NCBI GenBank assembly: GCA_905183005.1
Contig: CAJJDO010000059.1
Span: forward strand, 124,001 to 188,000
Origin: Paramecium pentaurelia
Lineage: Eukaryota > Ciliophora > Oligohymenophorea > Peniculida > Parameciidae
DNA: 64,000 nt
Reading direction: 5' to 3'
Below are positions 40,025 through 52,919 of the stretch, in pieces. Every line of letters begins with the position of its first letter. Within the stretch, counting starts at the first letter, position 1. The notes under the pieces are model-generated. The model was not told the origin of the DNA, did no database searches, and was given only the letters and a program-made list of their open reading frames with translations. The position numbers and the translations under genes are program-made.

Positions 40025-43000
40025 ATGATGTTAATTAGATTGATATTCATCTAAGCAGTAGTTGGATGGAGAGGGTACTAATAATGGACTAATTAATTTG
40101 GATAAGTCTACGAATTTTGTCCTGAATTGCATATATACATGCCTAGTATGCATCCACATTATTGTGTTTGTAAGTTTTAGTGTTATTCATAGCTTTTGCT
40201 TCTATTTGTTAAGGTGTTACGGATGTAGTAGTTAAAACTGTAACAAATGGAACTTCATATATATGCCATCCCAGATTCTAACCATGGGGAGCAGGAACTC
40301 TAACATAAGACGATACTCTTGTTCATTGTGGATATGAATAAGGCATTGTTTTAGTAATGGAAATGCTATCAGATGGACGATATAAATTTTATTGTAAATG
40401 TAGGAAAAATCGATTAATAGGTTAGAATTTACAGATGTGTAACATGAAAAATGTTTAGTAACTGCTCTTCAGCAAAATATGTATAGATGCCAATATTGTA
40501 AACCTCCATTCTTTGGAGATGGATCTGATTGTGATAGTATTAGAGGTGGCATTGATTTAAGATTTACATATCCTGTTAGATGTAATTAAAATAATTATTA
40601 AAGACTGTAAGGGATAATGTATAGAATGTGATGAAAATAAAGTCTGTAGTAAATGTAATGATGGGTCAGTAAAAAGAGATGAATCTGATGATGCTTGTGA
40701 TAGAAGTATTTCATGCATCTTAAATAAATAGACTGTTAAGGTTTTACTAGTTGTGATATTGATAAAAATGGTATGTATATTTTTAGTGGTCCTTGCATCA
40801 AATAATATTATTTGGATAAAAAGGGGTAATGTTAAGGAATGAGTAATTTTTTCAAATTTTAATTTGATAGAATACAATAATTGTGAAACTGGTTAGGAAT
40901 TTATAATACGTGGTTATTCTTGTGATACTTGCATGAAAGGATATGTTAGAGAAATATTACCTCCTAATGAATACAACCATTATATTTGCTCATAAAATGA
41001 TTGGAATTGTGGCCCTTCAAGATAATAACCAAGACCTAATTCTATACTTACAGACTGCACTTAATGTGATCCAGGATATTTTTAAAAATAGAATTTTGAT
41101 AAATGTTTAAGTAATAAATGATTTATTAAATTTTATAGATGCTTAAAGTTTTTAACAAAACTGTAATCTTTTAGACTCGTCAGGTATTTTATGTGTATCT
41201 TGCATGCTGTAGTATGCATTATAACCTGATGGAACATGCCTACCTTTTGAGTGTGATTTTCAGTGTATCACTTGTTTGGATATAAACCCAAGTTTTTGTA
41301 CTACTTGTGATATCAGTAAAAATAGAATACTTGATAATTATGGTAATTGCAAATGCATACCAAAAAGTGGTTGGAAAGAGGGATATTGCCCATTTTGTAC
41401 AGATGGATATTGTTAGGAATGTGAATAATCGGATTTTTATTCATGTATTTCATGTAAATCTGGGTCTAATAGAATACTTCAGAATAAATAATGCATTTGT
41501 AAGCCAGGCACATATGATCCTGGAAATGAAGATTAGATATGCCTTGGTAAATCTTTTTATAATATTTTATTTTAGCCTGTGATTATTCTTGTCTTTCTTG
41601 TTTTGGTCCATCAAATTAAGAATGTATTGAATGTTTAGATGAAAGTATTTCCAATAGAATACAAATTGGTGATTCTTGTCCATGTCAAAATGGATATGCT
41701 GATTACAAAATTAAAGAATCTTACTGTGGAAGTTTTAATTATAATTTAATTTAGAATGCCATCCAAGATGTAATACGTGTTTCTAAGCAGCTGACTAAAC
41801 TACAAACTAATATTGTTTAACATGTAAACCTGGATAAAATCGTGTTGTATAAGATAATTTCAATTGTGATTGCAAAGAGAATTATAGTGATTTGGATGGA
41901 ACTACAGAAATTTGCGCAAGTATTTTTATAAATTCTATTTAGGGTGTTATTATACTTGTGGAAATTGTAGCGAGTATGGACCCACTTATTGTACATTTTG
42001 CTTAGAGAGCTCTAATAGATACTTAACTTCCTCAGGAGAATGTATATGTAAAACTTCATATTTTGATGATGAAACAGATAATATAGAATGTTCAAGTAAT
42101 AATAAATAAAATATAAATAATAGAATGCCATTACTCTTGTATATTATGTGCAAACAGTATTTAGAAAGATGCATGTGAACTGTGTCCTTAAACTAGAAAA
42201 CCTGCGAATATATAAGGTAGTGAATTTGAATGCATTTGTTCATCTTCAAATTTTTTTGATGATGGATTTTCACAAGAATGTCTATAATGTGATTATACTT
42301 GTTAAACTTGCAATGGTCCTCTTTCTTCTAATTGTCTAACATGTGATCCAACCTATAGATAACTAGACTTATCATCATGTGTTTGCCCGACTAGATATTA
42401 TGATATTGGATAATTATAATGTGAAAGTAATTAAGAATTAAATATCAATAGAATGTCACTATTCTTGTCATTAATGTTTCGATAATACTGTAGAAGGTTG
42501 TATTGCTTGTTCTTTAGAACTTAATATTCGAGTATTAAAAGGTAATATTTGTAACTGTGCTGATGGATTTTATGAGGAGTCAGGAATAGCTTTGTGCAAA
42601 AGTAATTATTCTAATTATTAATAATTTATTAGAATGCTCATATAAATGTTAGACATGTGAAACTCAATCAGAATAATGTTTAAGTTGTCCGTTAAATTCT
42701 TTACGTGTCCTTGATCCTATAAAGGGTTGTTATTGTTTAGGAGAATATTACGAAAAAGAAAATGAAATAGCTTGTTAAAGTAAGATTTAAATATCAATAA
42801 AGAATGTCATTTCAAATGCAAATCCTGTAATGGTTAGAATGAAAATAATTGTCTCTCTTGTGATTCTGTTGCAAATAGAGAATTAGAAGTGAATGAATGC
42901 AAATGCTAAATACATTACTTTGAAATGGAAGTTTAGGAATGCACTGGTAATTATTAGATATAATAGTAGTTTGCAGCGCATTCTGTTATGAATGTATTAA

Positions 43001-46000
43001 TAATTTTGAAAATTGTACATCATGCAATAATGATAGATTTTTGGTTGGAAGTACATGCAAATGTATTACTAAATTTAATGGAGCTGCAATAAGTACATTT
43101 GATTATAATGGAATGGTTAAATGTTAAAGTATATTATTAAATTATCATAAGATTGTCATTATTCATGTGGAACATGTGGAGGAATAGAAGAAGTAGATTG
43201 CATTAATTGTATAGATACAGATCACAGATATTAAGTAGGAAATACTTGTGTTTGTAATGAAGGATATTATGATGCAGGATTGCCTGTTTGTGAAAGTAAT
43301 AATAGGTTTTTATAAATAGAATGCAGTTATAAATGTAAAGGATGCCAAAAACAATCTGAAAGATGTATTTCTTGTAAGGATAATACCTTTAGATAATTTG
43401 TTTCAGGTTTTAATAGATGCCAATGTATCTAAAGATATTATGATGATGGATAAAATAGAAGTTTGTTAAAGTATTTATAGTTTTTACTATTATTAAGAAT
43501 GTCATTATTCATGTCTGAGATGTAATGATATAGAAACTAAATGTGAATTATGTTCAATTGAATCAAATAGAATTTATAATGATCAACTTTTTACTTGTGA
43601 TTGTAATATTGGATATTATGATATTGGAATTGAAAATTGTTAAAAATGTCACTATTCTTGTTTAAGTTGTAATTCTGGAGATGTTAATTCTTGTATTTCA
43701 TGTGTACCTATGAATAATTCAAATAGAGTACTATATAATAATACTTGTAAATGTTTATTTGGATATTTTGATGATGGTTAATCAATATCATGCAAAAAAT
43801 GTGATATTTAATGTTTAAGTTGTGTTTAACAATCTTATTAATGCTTATCATGTCCATAAACTAGAAAAATAGAAACCAACTGTAAATGTTAATAAGGTTA
43901 TTATGATGTGGGTCTATAACTTTGTTTAAAATGTAATTCTATTTGTTTGACCTGTGAAATTTCATCAAATAATTGCACTTCTTGTCATACTGATTAATAT
44001 AGAGAACTTAATTAAATAACATAAACTTGTGATTGTTAAATAGGTTATCTTGAAATTAATGGAATCTGTGAGTAATGCTAATAAAGTTGTAAGACTTGCT
44101 CTTAAACTATAAATAAATGTACTTCTTGTGTTTAATTTCGAATTTTGAAGAATAATGATTGTATTTGTAATGATGGAATGTATGAATCAAGTTTAGATAA
44201 ATAATGTAAATTATGTAATAAAACTTGTTTAACTTGTGTTAATTCTAATACTTACTGTTTAACATGTTCAATTGAAAATTTTAGACAATTTAAAACTGGA
44301 AATACTTGTGATTGTATGCCAGGATATTATGAAAATCCAATTAATTAAAATTGTGAAAAATGTTCAAGTTCCTGTTCAACTTGTTCTTTATAATATGATA
44401 ATTGTTTAACTTGTGATACTAGTCTTAATTTATCCATGTTTAATAACAAATGTTTATGTTCATAATCTTATTTCTTTGATTCTTTGACTAATTCATGTTA
44501 ATGTAATATTATAATTATACATTTAGAATGCAATATCACTTGTTTAGAATGTTAAAATAGTAATGTATGTACATCATGTAGATTAACAACTAGACATTTA
44601 GATTCAGATTAAAAGAAATGTATATGTCATGATGGATATTTTGAGACAAATTAATAGAATTGTTAATGTAATATAATATAATATTTAGAATGTCATTTAT
44701 CATGTGAAACCTGTGAAAATATTCACACTTATTGTTTAACTTGCATGAATATATACCATAGAATATTAATAAATAATACATGTTAGTGTATTGATGGATA
44801 TTATGAAGCTGGAATCGAATTATGTTAAAAATGTAATAGTATTTGTAAAACATGTTAATCTTCTGCTTCATCTTGTTTATCTTGCTAAGATATTCAACAT
44901 AATAGGTATTATCAAGGAAATAAATGTTTATGTAAACCAGGATATTTTGAATCAAACACAGAAATATGTTCAAGTATTATAAATTAAATTATAAAAATAG
45001 AATGTTCAAATGAATGTTTAACTTGTTAAGGTTAAGCTGATTATTGTACAAGTTGTGATATCAATTCTAAACGAATTGATTAATCAATTATCCATAAATG
45101 TCCTTGTATTACTGGATTCTATTAAGATGAAAATAAGAATTGTTAAAGTAAATTTAAAATTTATATGAATAGAATGTCATATCAAATGTTAAACATGTAT
45201 AAACTAGAATGATTAATGTTTAAGTTGTAATTTTAAATTAAATTCAAATCGAATGTCTTTATCTGATAAATGTAATTGTAAAGAAGGTTACTTTGATGAT
45301 GGAATATAACTTATATGTTAACAATGTAATTTGAAATGTAAAACTTGTGTAAATGAAACAAATAATTGTCAAATTTGTTAGAATTCAATACGAATAAATC
45401 CACCAATATGTAATTGTATGGATGGATATTATGAAGATGAGTAACTTACATGTTAAAGTAATTTAATATTATTTAAAATAGTTTGTTCTTCTTAATGTAA
45501 TACATGTATATTGGAACCATCAAACTGTTTAACTTGTAAACCAGGAAGAATTGATAATGATTGTAAATGTATTGATGGATATTTTGAAATTGGATTAACA
45601 TTATGCTCATGTATCAAATTTATTAAATTAATAGAATGTGCATTTTAATGTGCTACTTGCGATTTCGATCCTTTGAATTGCAAGACTTGTAAAGGTAATA
45701 GATTTCAAGAGCCTTAATGTATATGTTAATCTGGATATTTTGATGATCAAATAAATGAAGAATGCTAAAAATGTGATAGTACTTGTTTAGAATGTAATCT
45801 TGATGGATGCTTATCTTGTTTTGCCAATAGATTATTAAATCAAGAAATGGATTGTATACCTCCACCAAACTCAGTTTGGTATAATAATACCCCTTGGTGT
45901 TCAAGTAAAATATTCTAATATACATCTAGCTTGCCAAGTTGCAGTTATTAAGGCATATTTATCTGACGACATTAGTAAGATTATTATCCATTTTGATTTT

Positions 46001-48796
46001 CCTTTGAATCCAAAGGGCTTCAATTCATAAATCTAAATTAATAAATGCTTGTAATTATTTGAAGTAGAAACTGTATTAAAATTTGGCTAAAATTCTGTTT
46101 GTTACATTAATCAAGATAATAATTAGGAATTATTAATATCTTTGGGAGAATATTCAAAAATAGAAGTTGGTGAGGAAATTTTATTTAAAAGTAACTCTAT
46201 ATCTCATATAAATTGTGAAACTACTTTAGAAAAATTTATCTTTACTATATTATAAATGCCAATCAACCCACTTCCTCCATAAATTGAATATAATGTACCT
46301 CTTCATAAACTGAATCCATTTGCAGATAATTCTGTGTTTTTAAAATCAATCAAAAACAACGGAAATAGAAAATTAGATAATATTATTTGGAGTTGTTAAG
46401 TGAAAACAAATGAAGATAGTTCTGCTCTAAGTCAATTCATAGATTAAATTAATTTTGTTTAGGAATATAATTTATTGATACCTAAACTTACATTACCAAG
46501 CGATGCAGAATTAAAATTTAAAATTTAATATGAAAATTTCATTCATATCAATTCCTATTCAGAATTTATAATATACACTCATTTAGGAGATCTCCCCTAA
46601 ATTAATATAAATGTTAAACCCTCCTATTTTGTATATGAAACAATTATAATTGGTGTTACTGCTGGTAATTTAGGCTTATCTACTTCAAAAGATAATATTA
46701 AATACTAGATTTAATTATTCGAAATAGAAAGATCCCCTATAAAATCAATTTCTTCATAATTAAATATATCAGTTGAATCTTTTTCTTTTGAATATTTCAA
46801 TACAAACATTTCATAATACACTCTAAGTCCAAATTCTACTTATACTTTTTAAGTAATTGCGACAAATTTGTATACTTAGAAAGTTTAAAATTAAAACTTG
46901 ACTTTTGATGTTCCATTTGCTGGATTGATCTGTTAATTTAATAATTAAGGAATATAGAGTATAAGATAAGATCTAAATCTCTAAATCTATTGTAGAGATT
47001 TAGATACTAAATATGAATGGAATGATGATCTTGATTTATATATTGAAGTAGATTGTAAGGATTTAACATCAAATAGAACTTGCTAAAATGAATAAAAATA
47101 AGCAATTAAAGTTAATAACACCAATCCTTTTTAATTTATCAGAAAGAATTCTATCTCCTCATTTACAGTATAAGAATGGAGTGTTAATGTGACAAAATTT
47201 CATTAAACTTCAAAATTTACTTAAATAATTGTTTATCTTGACAATGATTTCCCTGTTTTAGATCTAGAATTCAATTAAGGTTATTTAATGAGAAAAATTA
47301 ATAATTATGAATAACTCAATTTTACATTTCTTATCCCTTTATATTAAAAAGCTTAATTATTAGATTTATCAATAGCAATAATATATAACTATCAAGTAAT
47401 ATAAATACTGTAGCCTAAATATATTTCTCACTAATTCAAGATTTTTAATACTATTAAAGAATTAAATTTTGGGGATGATGTCAATCTAAAATTTGCAGCT
47501 TAATATACAAATAATATCATGCCAAGCTTAAATAATATAAAACTATCTATAAATTAACCTCCTTAATGTTCAAAATTATTTATTACTCGTTCAAGTGACT
47601 TAGCACTCAATGATATCTAAGTTACAACAACATGTTAGCAATCAAATGATTTTCCTTACAGATATTAACTTAGATTATTTTTGAGAGAATCAGATTTGAT
47701 TTGGTTTTTGCAAGGATAATCAGAACCCTCTTCATACAGTACAAAGTTTGGAAACTATTAAATATGTGCAAATGATACTTAAATATTAAAAGTATATGAG
47801 ATGTAGTGTGTTATGAGAACAATTTCTGGAAAGTTCCATAAGTGCAATCTAAATAGGATATTAAATAATGAAACAATGGAGCAAAGTTGCGAATGTAATA
47901 AATTTGGAGATATATTTCTTACAACCTCTACTAATATTAGTAAAGTTATTGTAAACAATACTTAATAATAAGAATTGGAACTTGATAATGCTTTCTTATT
48001 AAAATAGGTTTTAGTTTTAGTAATTTGTACTGGTTCATTGACACTTTTACAATTTACAATCTATATATTTTACTTAATCAAAGAGTACTAAAACTAGAAA
48101 GATGTGATAATTGAAAAAAGTAACTTGAATCCACCTTTCCATTAGGATTAAAAGACTATAATTTATTAGGGAAATTCTATTGTTTTCAAAGAAAAATTTA
48201 AAGTAATTATCAAGTATATTTTTAGGAAATCCATTAAACAGCCTCATTGTTTTATTATAGCGACTAAGACATTCAACTTAGTTATAGAATTTTAGAAGTA
48301 TTCTCTTAATTCAATTTGTTACTATCTTTAACAATTCTTGAATGTTCTAATTAAACTAATTAAATTCATTTCATTTTCCTATTCATAATTATAAATCCAT
48401 TTATAATTTTGATATTAAGAATATTTTATAAGATAATTGAAGCTATTTATAGATTCAGAAGAATTGCTGCTTTTATTAGTAACTTTATTCTAATAATTTT
48501 ATTAATGGCACCCAATCTTATCTTACTAATATTTTACATATTAAGGTATTTTATTCTACTATTTTAGAATATAAATTTAATAAGAATAATATATGGTTGC
48601 TATAATCTTTTTAGGGAACACTATAATATCACAAATCCTTGTAGAACCTATTACAATTTTTGCCAGAATCATTGTTTATAGATTGATAGCCTCCAGTATT
48701 AAAAATACTGATCTGAATCCTATCTATCATTTTATGCATTTTTTTGTAATGCATAGTAGTTTAGAAGAAATATTTGAAGAGTTCACTAGAATGTGA
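40025..48796 (+). CDS. Surface gene B: giant furin-like-repeat protein with REJ/GPS-like segment and membrane helices, 26 introns
   Basis: My model uses 26 introns of 21-37 nt (first 40170-40192, last 48546-48567) and gives exactly 8112 nt, 2703 aa plus TGA. A hydrophobic start (MMLIRLIFIQAVVG) precedes about 5.5 kb of CxxC repeats of the type C-x-Y-S-C-x-x-C..C-x-C..GYYD-x-G..C (furin/growth-factor-receptor-like). From 45930 to 47700 follows a beta-rich, Cys-poor region like the REJ module of polycystin-1 relatives. A GPS-like motif (SCECNKFGDIFLTT) is at about 47885, then membrane segments (LVICTGSLTLLQFTIYIFYL; ISNFILIILLMAPNLILLIF). It lies head-to-tail with gene A. Introns 7-24 are all phase 1, two bases before a Cys codon. 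Confidence 0.88.
43461..43497 (+). other. Non-standard intron in gene B
   Basis: This intron must start GTTTGT and is 37 nt long to keep the Cys register; a shorter GTATTT start inside it (43471) would break the frame. Another unusual start, GTTTTA, is at 41732-41754. Either these are genuine weak 5' splice sites or a small indel has occurred near 43460. Confidence 0.6.
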
Positions 48797-49237
48797 CATT
48801 ATACATTTATTAAAATATTATATATTAATTCAAATTTAATTTTTTTCTAAAAATAAGTTAATTAAAATATGCTATGGACAGAAAAAAATAAAAACCAAAA
48901 ATTAAGTCTTTCTAGTATTTAAATAAGTTTTGTATAAAAATATTTTAGTTATGATGTTCAAAGGAACGAAAATATATATCTTTATTTCTTTTAAAAATAG
49001 GACTAGTTTATGGGTATTGGTTTTGTTTATAGCAGAATAAGAATGTACACGTTAACCTAATTTTGTGAGTGAAAAAAACAATGGATTTCATAATTAGTTT
49101 ATATATATAATTATTTAATTGTGAAATAGATGGAATTAGTAAAGAGAGGATTTTAAGTTTTGAAGTAGATTCACAGCAAATTAATTCATAAATATTATCA
49201 ACATCTGTACAGAAAGAGAAAATTAAGAACATTCCTG
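48797..49237. other. Intergenic spacer
   Basis: AT-rich sequence between gene B and the dehydrogenase. No coding support; the frame upstream of the dehydrogenase ATG is open by chance. Confidence 0.45.
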
Positions 49238-50151
49238 ATGGGAGTAGGTAGATATAAAAGATTATAAAATTATCAGGGTCATTGTATTTATTGAGAAGAT
49301 TGTCACAATTGGTAATGTTATTGACACCTTCAATTAGAAGAAATCTGCTTTAAAGATATGGAGAAGAATCTTGGGTTGTAGTAACAGGAGGATCAGATGG
49401 GATTGGTAAAGAATTTTGTATTTAATTGGCAAAATAGAAATTCAATATTGCCATAATAGGTAGAAATGCCAATAAGATGGATTAAGTTTGTTTAGAATTA
49501 TAAGGTTTTGGAGTTCAAACTAAATTTATTGTAGCTGATTTTAATAATGGATATGCAGTTGATTTTTATAATAAGATCTATGAATAGCTTGAGTATTTAG
49601 ATATTTCAATTTTGGTCAATAATGTTGGAGCAGCAGAAGCTGGATAATTTGAACAAATGAAAATGGAAGATTCATTCATGATGTTTAGAGTAAATGCATT
49701 ATCTACTCTAATGATGACTAGAATTTTAATCAATAAATTATAGAATAGAAATAAGAAATCTGCTGTGATTACGATTTCATCTGGATTAGCATATTTACCT
49801 AGTCCACTTGTTAGTGTATATAGTGGAACAAAAGCATTCACAAATTATTTTACTTAATCTTTGGCTTTAACATCAAAGAATACAGACTTTTTGAGCGTGA
49901 CTCCTTTGGGAGTAAGTACAAAGATGTTGGGAAATAGAAAAGGTTCTAATATTGTTGAAACTAATGAATTTGTTAAAAATGTGATTAATGATCTAAGATA
50001 AGGCAAGACACACAGTTTCGGTTGTTATCAACACAAATAGTTTATCAATCATTTATTATGGAGAAACTAAAATTATAGGAATAAAGTAAAAATATAAATA
50101 GGGAATAATTTAATGAATTGTTAGATGTTAAAAGGTAATTAGAAAGAATGA
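49238..50151 (+). CDS. Short-chain dehydrogenase, very-long-chain 3-oxoacyl-CoA reductase (HSD17B12/KAR) type
   Basis: Two exons, 294 aa; intron 49248-49276 (29 nt). A hydrophobic N-terminus (GSLYLLRRLSQLVMLLTPSI) would anchor it in the ER membrane. The Rossmann dinucleotide motif is TGGSDGIG (40-47), followed by NNVG (118-121), an active-site Asn in RVNAL, Ser in ITISSGLA and the YSGTK pair Tyr185/Lys189. The order and the N-terminal anchor match KAR/HSD17B12-like enzymes, which reduce 3-ketoacyl-CoA with NADPH during fatty-acid elongation; steroid activity is known for some relatives. Splicing places MGVG directly before the anchor and supports the start. Confidence 0.88.
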
Positions 50152-51467
50152 TAAAATGAAGGATATATATAATATAATAAAACAAAAAGAAAGATAAATA
50201 TTTTATTTTTTTATTCTAGTTTTTGTAATTCTAAAATCTGATTGAGGACAAGATAGAAATTCACTAATTAATAAATGCTATTCAGATTGATTATTTCTGG
50301 TTTTAGTCATTATTAATTATTCCAAAACGCTGACAATAATAAGTATGTTTTTCTAAAGTATTCTTGAACTTTAATTGCATTTGAAATTAATCCTTGTTAA
50401 TTTAATACTAAATTGGCTTATTTATATCATCCAAACTTGCCCTTTTGATTGTTAAATTACTTAAGAATACTATTAATCTATTTTTAATCCTTTTCTACCT
50501 ATGATTGCTTTTTCCATTTTTATTTGTTGTTTATATGTTAGCGATATTAGAATCTTAAGACTTGATATAACCTTTCTTTATCTTTGCATCAAATGAGGAT
50601 CACTTAAATCTATCTTGACCAAATTTAATCTTCTGATATTTATTTAAATAATTCACCATTTAACTTTATTGCAAACTGGAAATATAATTATTGTATAAGT
50701 AAGGATTCTAGTATTTTCTCTTACTTTTGGATTAATTTATAGAGTTATGTTGAGATAGAAGGAGTCTTCTTATATTTGAAAAATAATACTTATTTTTATT
50801 AATCAATTATTTAATTGTAATAAATGGAATTATTAATAATTAATTTATTAGATAATAGATGGAATTAGCTTTAATCTTGACTTAGTTTGAATAACTTCCT
50901 AAATAGTAATATTATTTACTATTAATAAATATATTAATATTGTTTAAGAATAGTAAAATATCATCATAAAATAATTAACATAAAAAGTAATAATAATAAT
51001 ATTAAATTTGAGAACTAGTATATCAATAAGAAGATATGGAATAAATTAAAAATGAAAAGGATAATTACAATATTAAATAATGAATTCAATTTTGCAAACT
51101 TATGATATATGATAATGTTGTTTTTGCATTACAATAATAAATTTTAATTATTGGATGTATAGTATTTAAATAAATAAAATTAACATCTAATTAATAGAAA
51201 TATATTAGAGAATTAGATTAATAATAACACATCTTTAGATAAAATAATTATTCACTATTGAATATATTTTAAAAAGAAGATAAAAAGAGTAACGGATGGA
51301 ATAGAGAAGAGAAAACTTATATGTTAAAATAGATACTCTTGTATTGAGATGTAATAAGTGTCATTAAGTCATTATATTGTTTTAAGAATAAGTAATAAGA
51401 TATTCAAGAGAGTTTAATAAATGTGAATTATTTAGTTAAATTTGATATAGTTATTAAAACAATTAAA
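50152..51467. other. Intergenic region with a possible decayed minus-strand gene
   Basis: About 1.3 kb. The minus strand at 50282-50775 has a protein-like frame (KKGYIKSQDSNIANI; KRASLDDINKPIQYQINKD; EKHTYYCQRFGIINND). It is interrupted by a TGA near 50600 that no standard intron removes. It is probably a pseudogene or the end of a gene with a mis-read base. The remainder (50820-51467) is AT-rich without support. Confidence 0.35.
50282..50775 (-). pseudogene. Possible small basic protein gene, interrupted
   Basis: See the frame described for this region: balanced amino-acid composition, Gln by TAA, ending at TGA 50282-50284 (minus), with one internal TGA. No family recognised and no start codon identified. 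Confidence 0.3.
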
Positions 51468-52883
51468 ATGAAACAGACAAGAGTTTAATCTGCTGCTACA
51501 AATTCTCGTCTACGAGATAATCATTATGATCCTAAAGTGCACACAAAGGCTTGGATTGCTCCAGGTAGATGTTGAAATTTAAATTAGGAATATTCAATTA
51601 ATTACCTAAATATGAGCATTTAGATTCTGGTCTAGTTGTTATTCATTAGAAAAATAACAAAATGAAATAGTTTAAGGAATTCTCAGAATTAAACTAAGAG
51701 ATTTAATAGATGCAAGAGAAGGATGAATTTAGAAAGTTTAAGGAGTTTGAGAATCTATATAATGGAGATTTAGTTGTGACAATTGAATATTGGTATACAT
51801 TTGAGTAACAGTCGATAGTACAAATTGCTCTCAGCATGCAGGATCAACTAGACATGACGAAGAGAAATATTATACATTCGCCACCAATTTAAAATAGGAA
51901 CTTATTTAGTAATATCCAACAGCTAAGGTTTATTTGAAACCATTGATCTATGACCCACATGATTATTCAATAGACACTCTCTATATTCAAAGGAGAATTG
52001 GAGCATTTGAAGTATAAGTCTGTTCTAAGAATGGAGATCAATTCAAAAAAGGTTTAGTATTTTCAAAGTTGAATACTAAAATGTGGCCTAATTATACAGA
52101 AGTCATTGAAAGAGTCAGTGATTATTTAAATACTGCTCCATTAGAAATTTATGTCAGTTTTGGTGAAAATATAACAGGGAATCTTAATAACATAGAAGTA
52201 ACTTTGACTCCACATAGACAAGATAGACCATAATCAAGTGTCTCAAGGATATCTTCATAAACTAAAAGAACAAATCGAACTATTACAAAAGAAAGAAAAA
52301 TCAAAGCTAAAACAAATAATCAAGGATATATCAAATTATAAGATGTTCCTGTTGATGTCTATGTTGTAGAAGTGCAAGAATCTAATGATTATCTTAATGA
52401 ATAATTACTATTGAATATGGTAGAAATGGCTGAACAAAGTAATGATACAATACAGGTTGTTATTAAATTAAAAAAATAAACTCATTCATATTTGGATATT
52501 AAGATATTTAATTAATAGGGTTCTGGTTTAAGTGAAGCCAAAATTACTATAACAAATCTTCAAACTCAAGAAAGTATGTTATCAAGAGAAATTGAATCTG
52601 GTAGATATGAAGCAATCATAGAACCTAATTAGTATACCTTAACTGTCTAAAAAAGAGGATACAAAGAATTAGCTTAGAATTTTGATGCAGCCTAAGGAGT
52701 CAATGAATTTAAATTAATCTTGGAAGTAGATCCTAATGATTAATAACTAATAAAACCCCCTTAATCAGCAAAATAATTATAACCCATATAAAAACCAAGT
52801 AGTGCACGTCCAACAAGTGCTTAAAGATCATAATAAGGTAGTAATACAAATCAATCTTAATAATAAATGAATAAATAATAATA

Positions 52884-52919
<36 letters not shown>

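Noticed and set aside
40557..40877. Minus-strand 106-aa frame
   Set aside because: It overlaps four spliced exons of gene B on the plus strand; no domain.
44590..45925. Minus-strand hydrophobic frames inside gene B
   Set aside because: They are antisense to Cys-rich coding exons whose splicing and frame are well supported.
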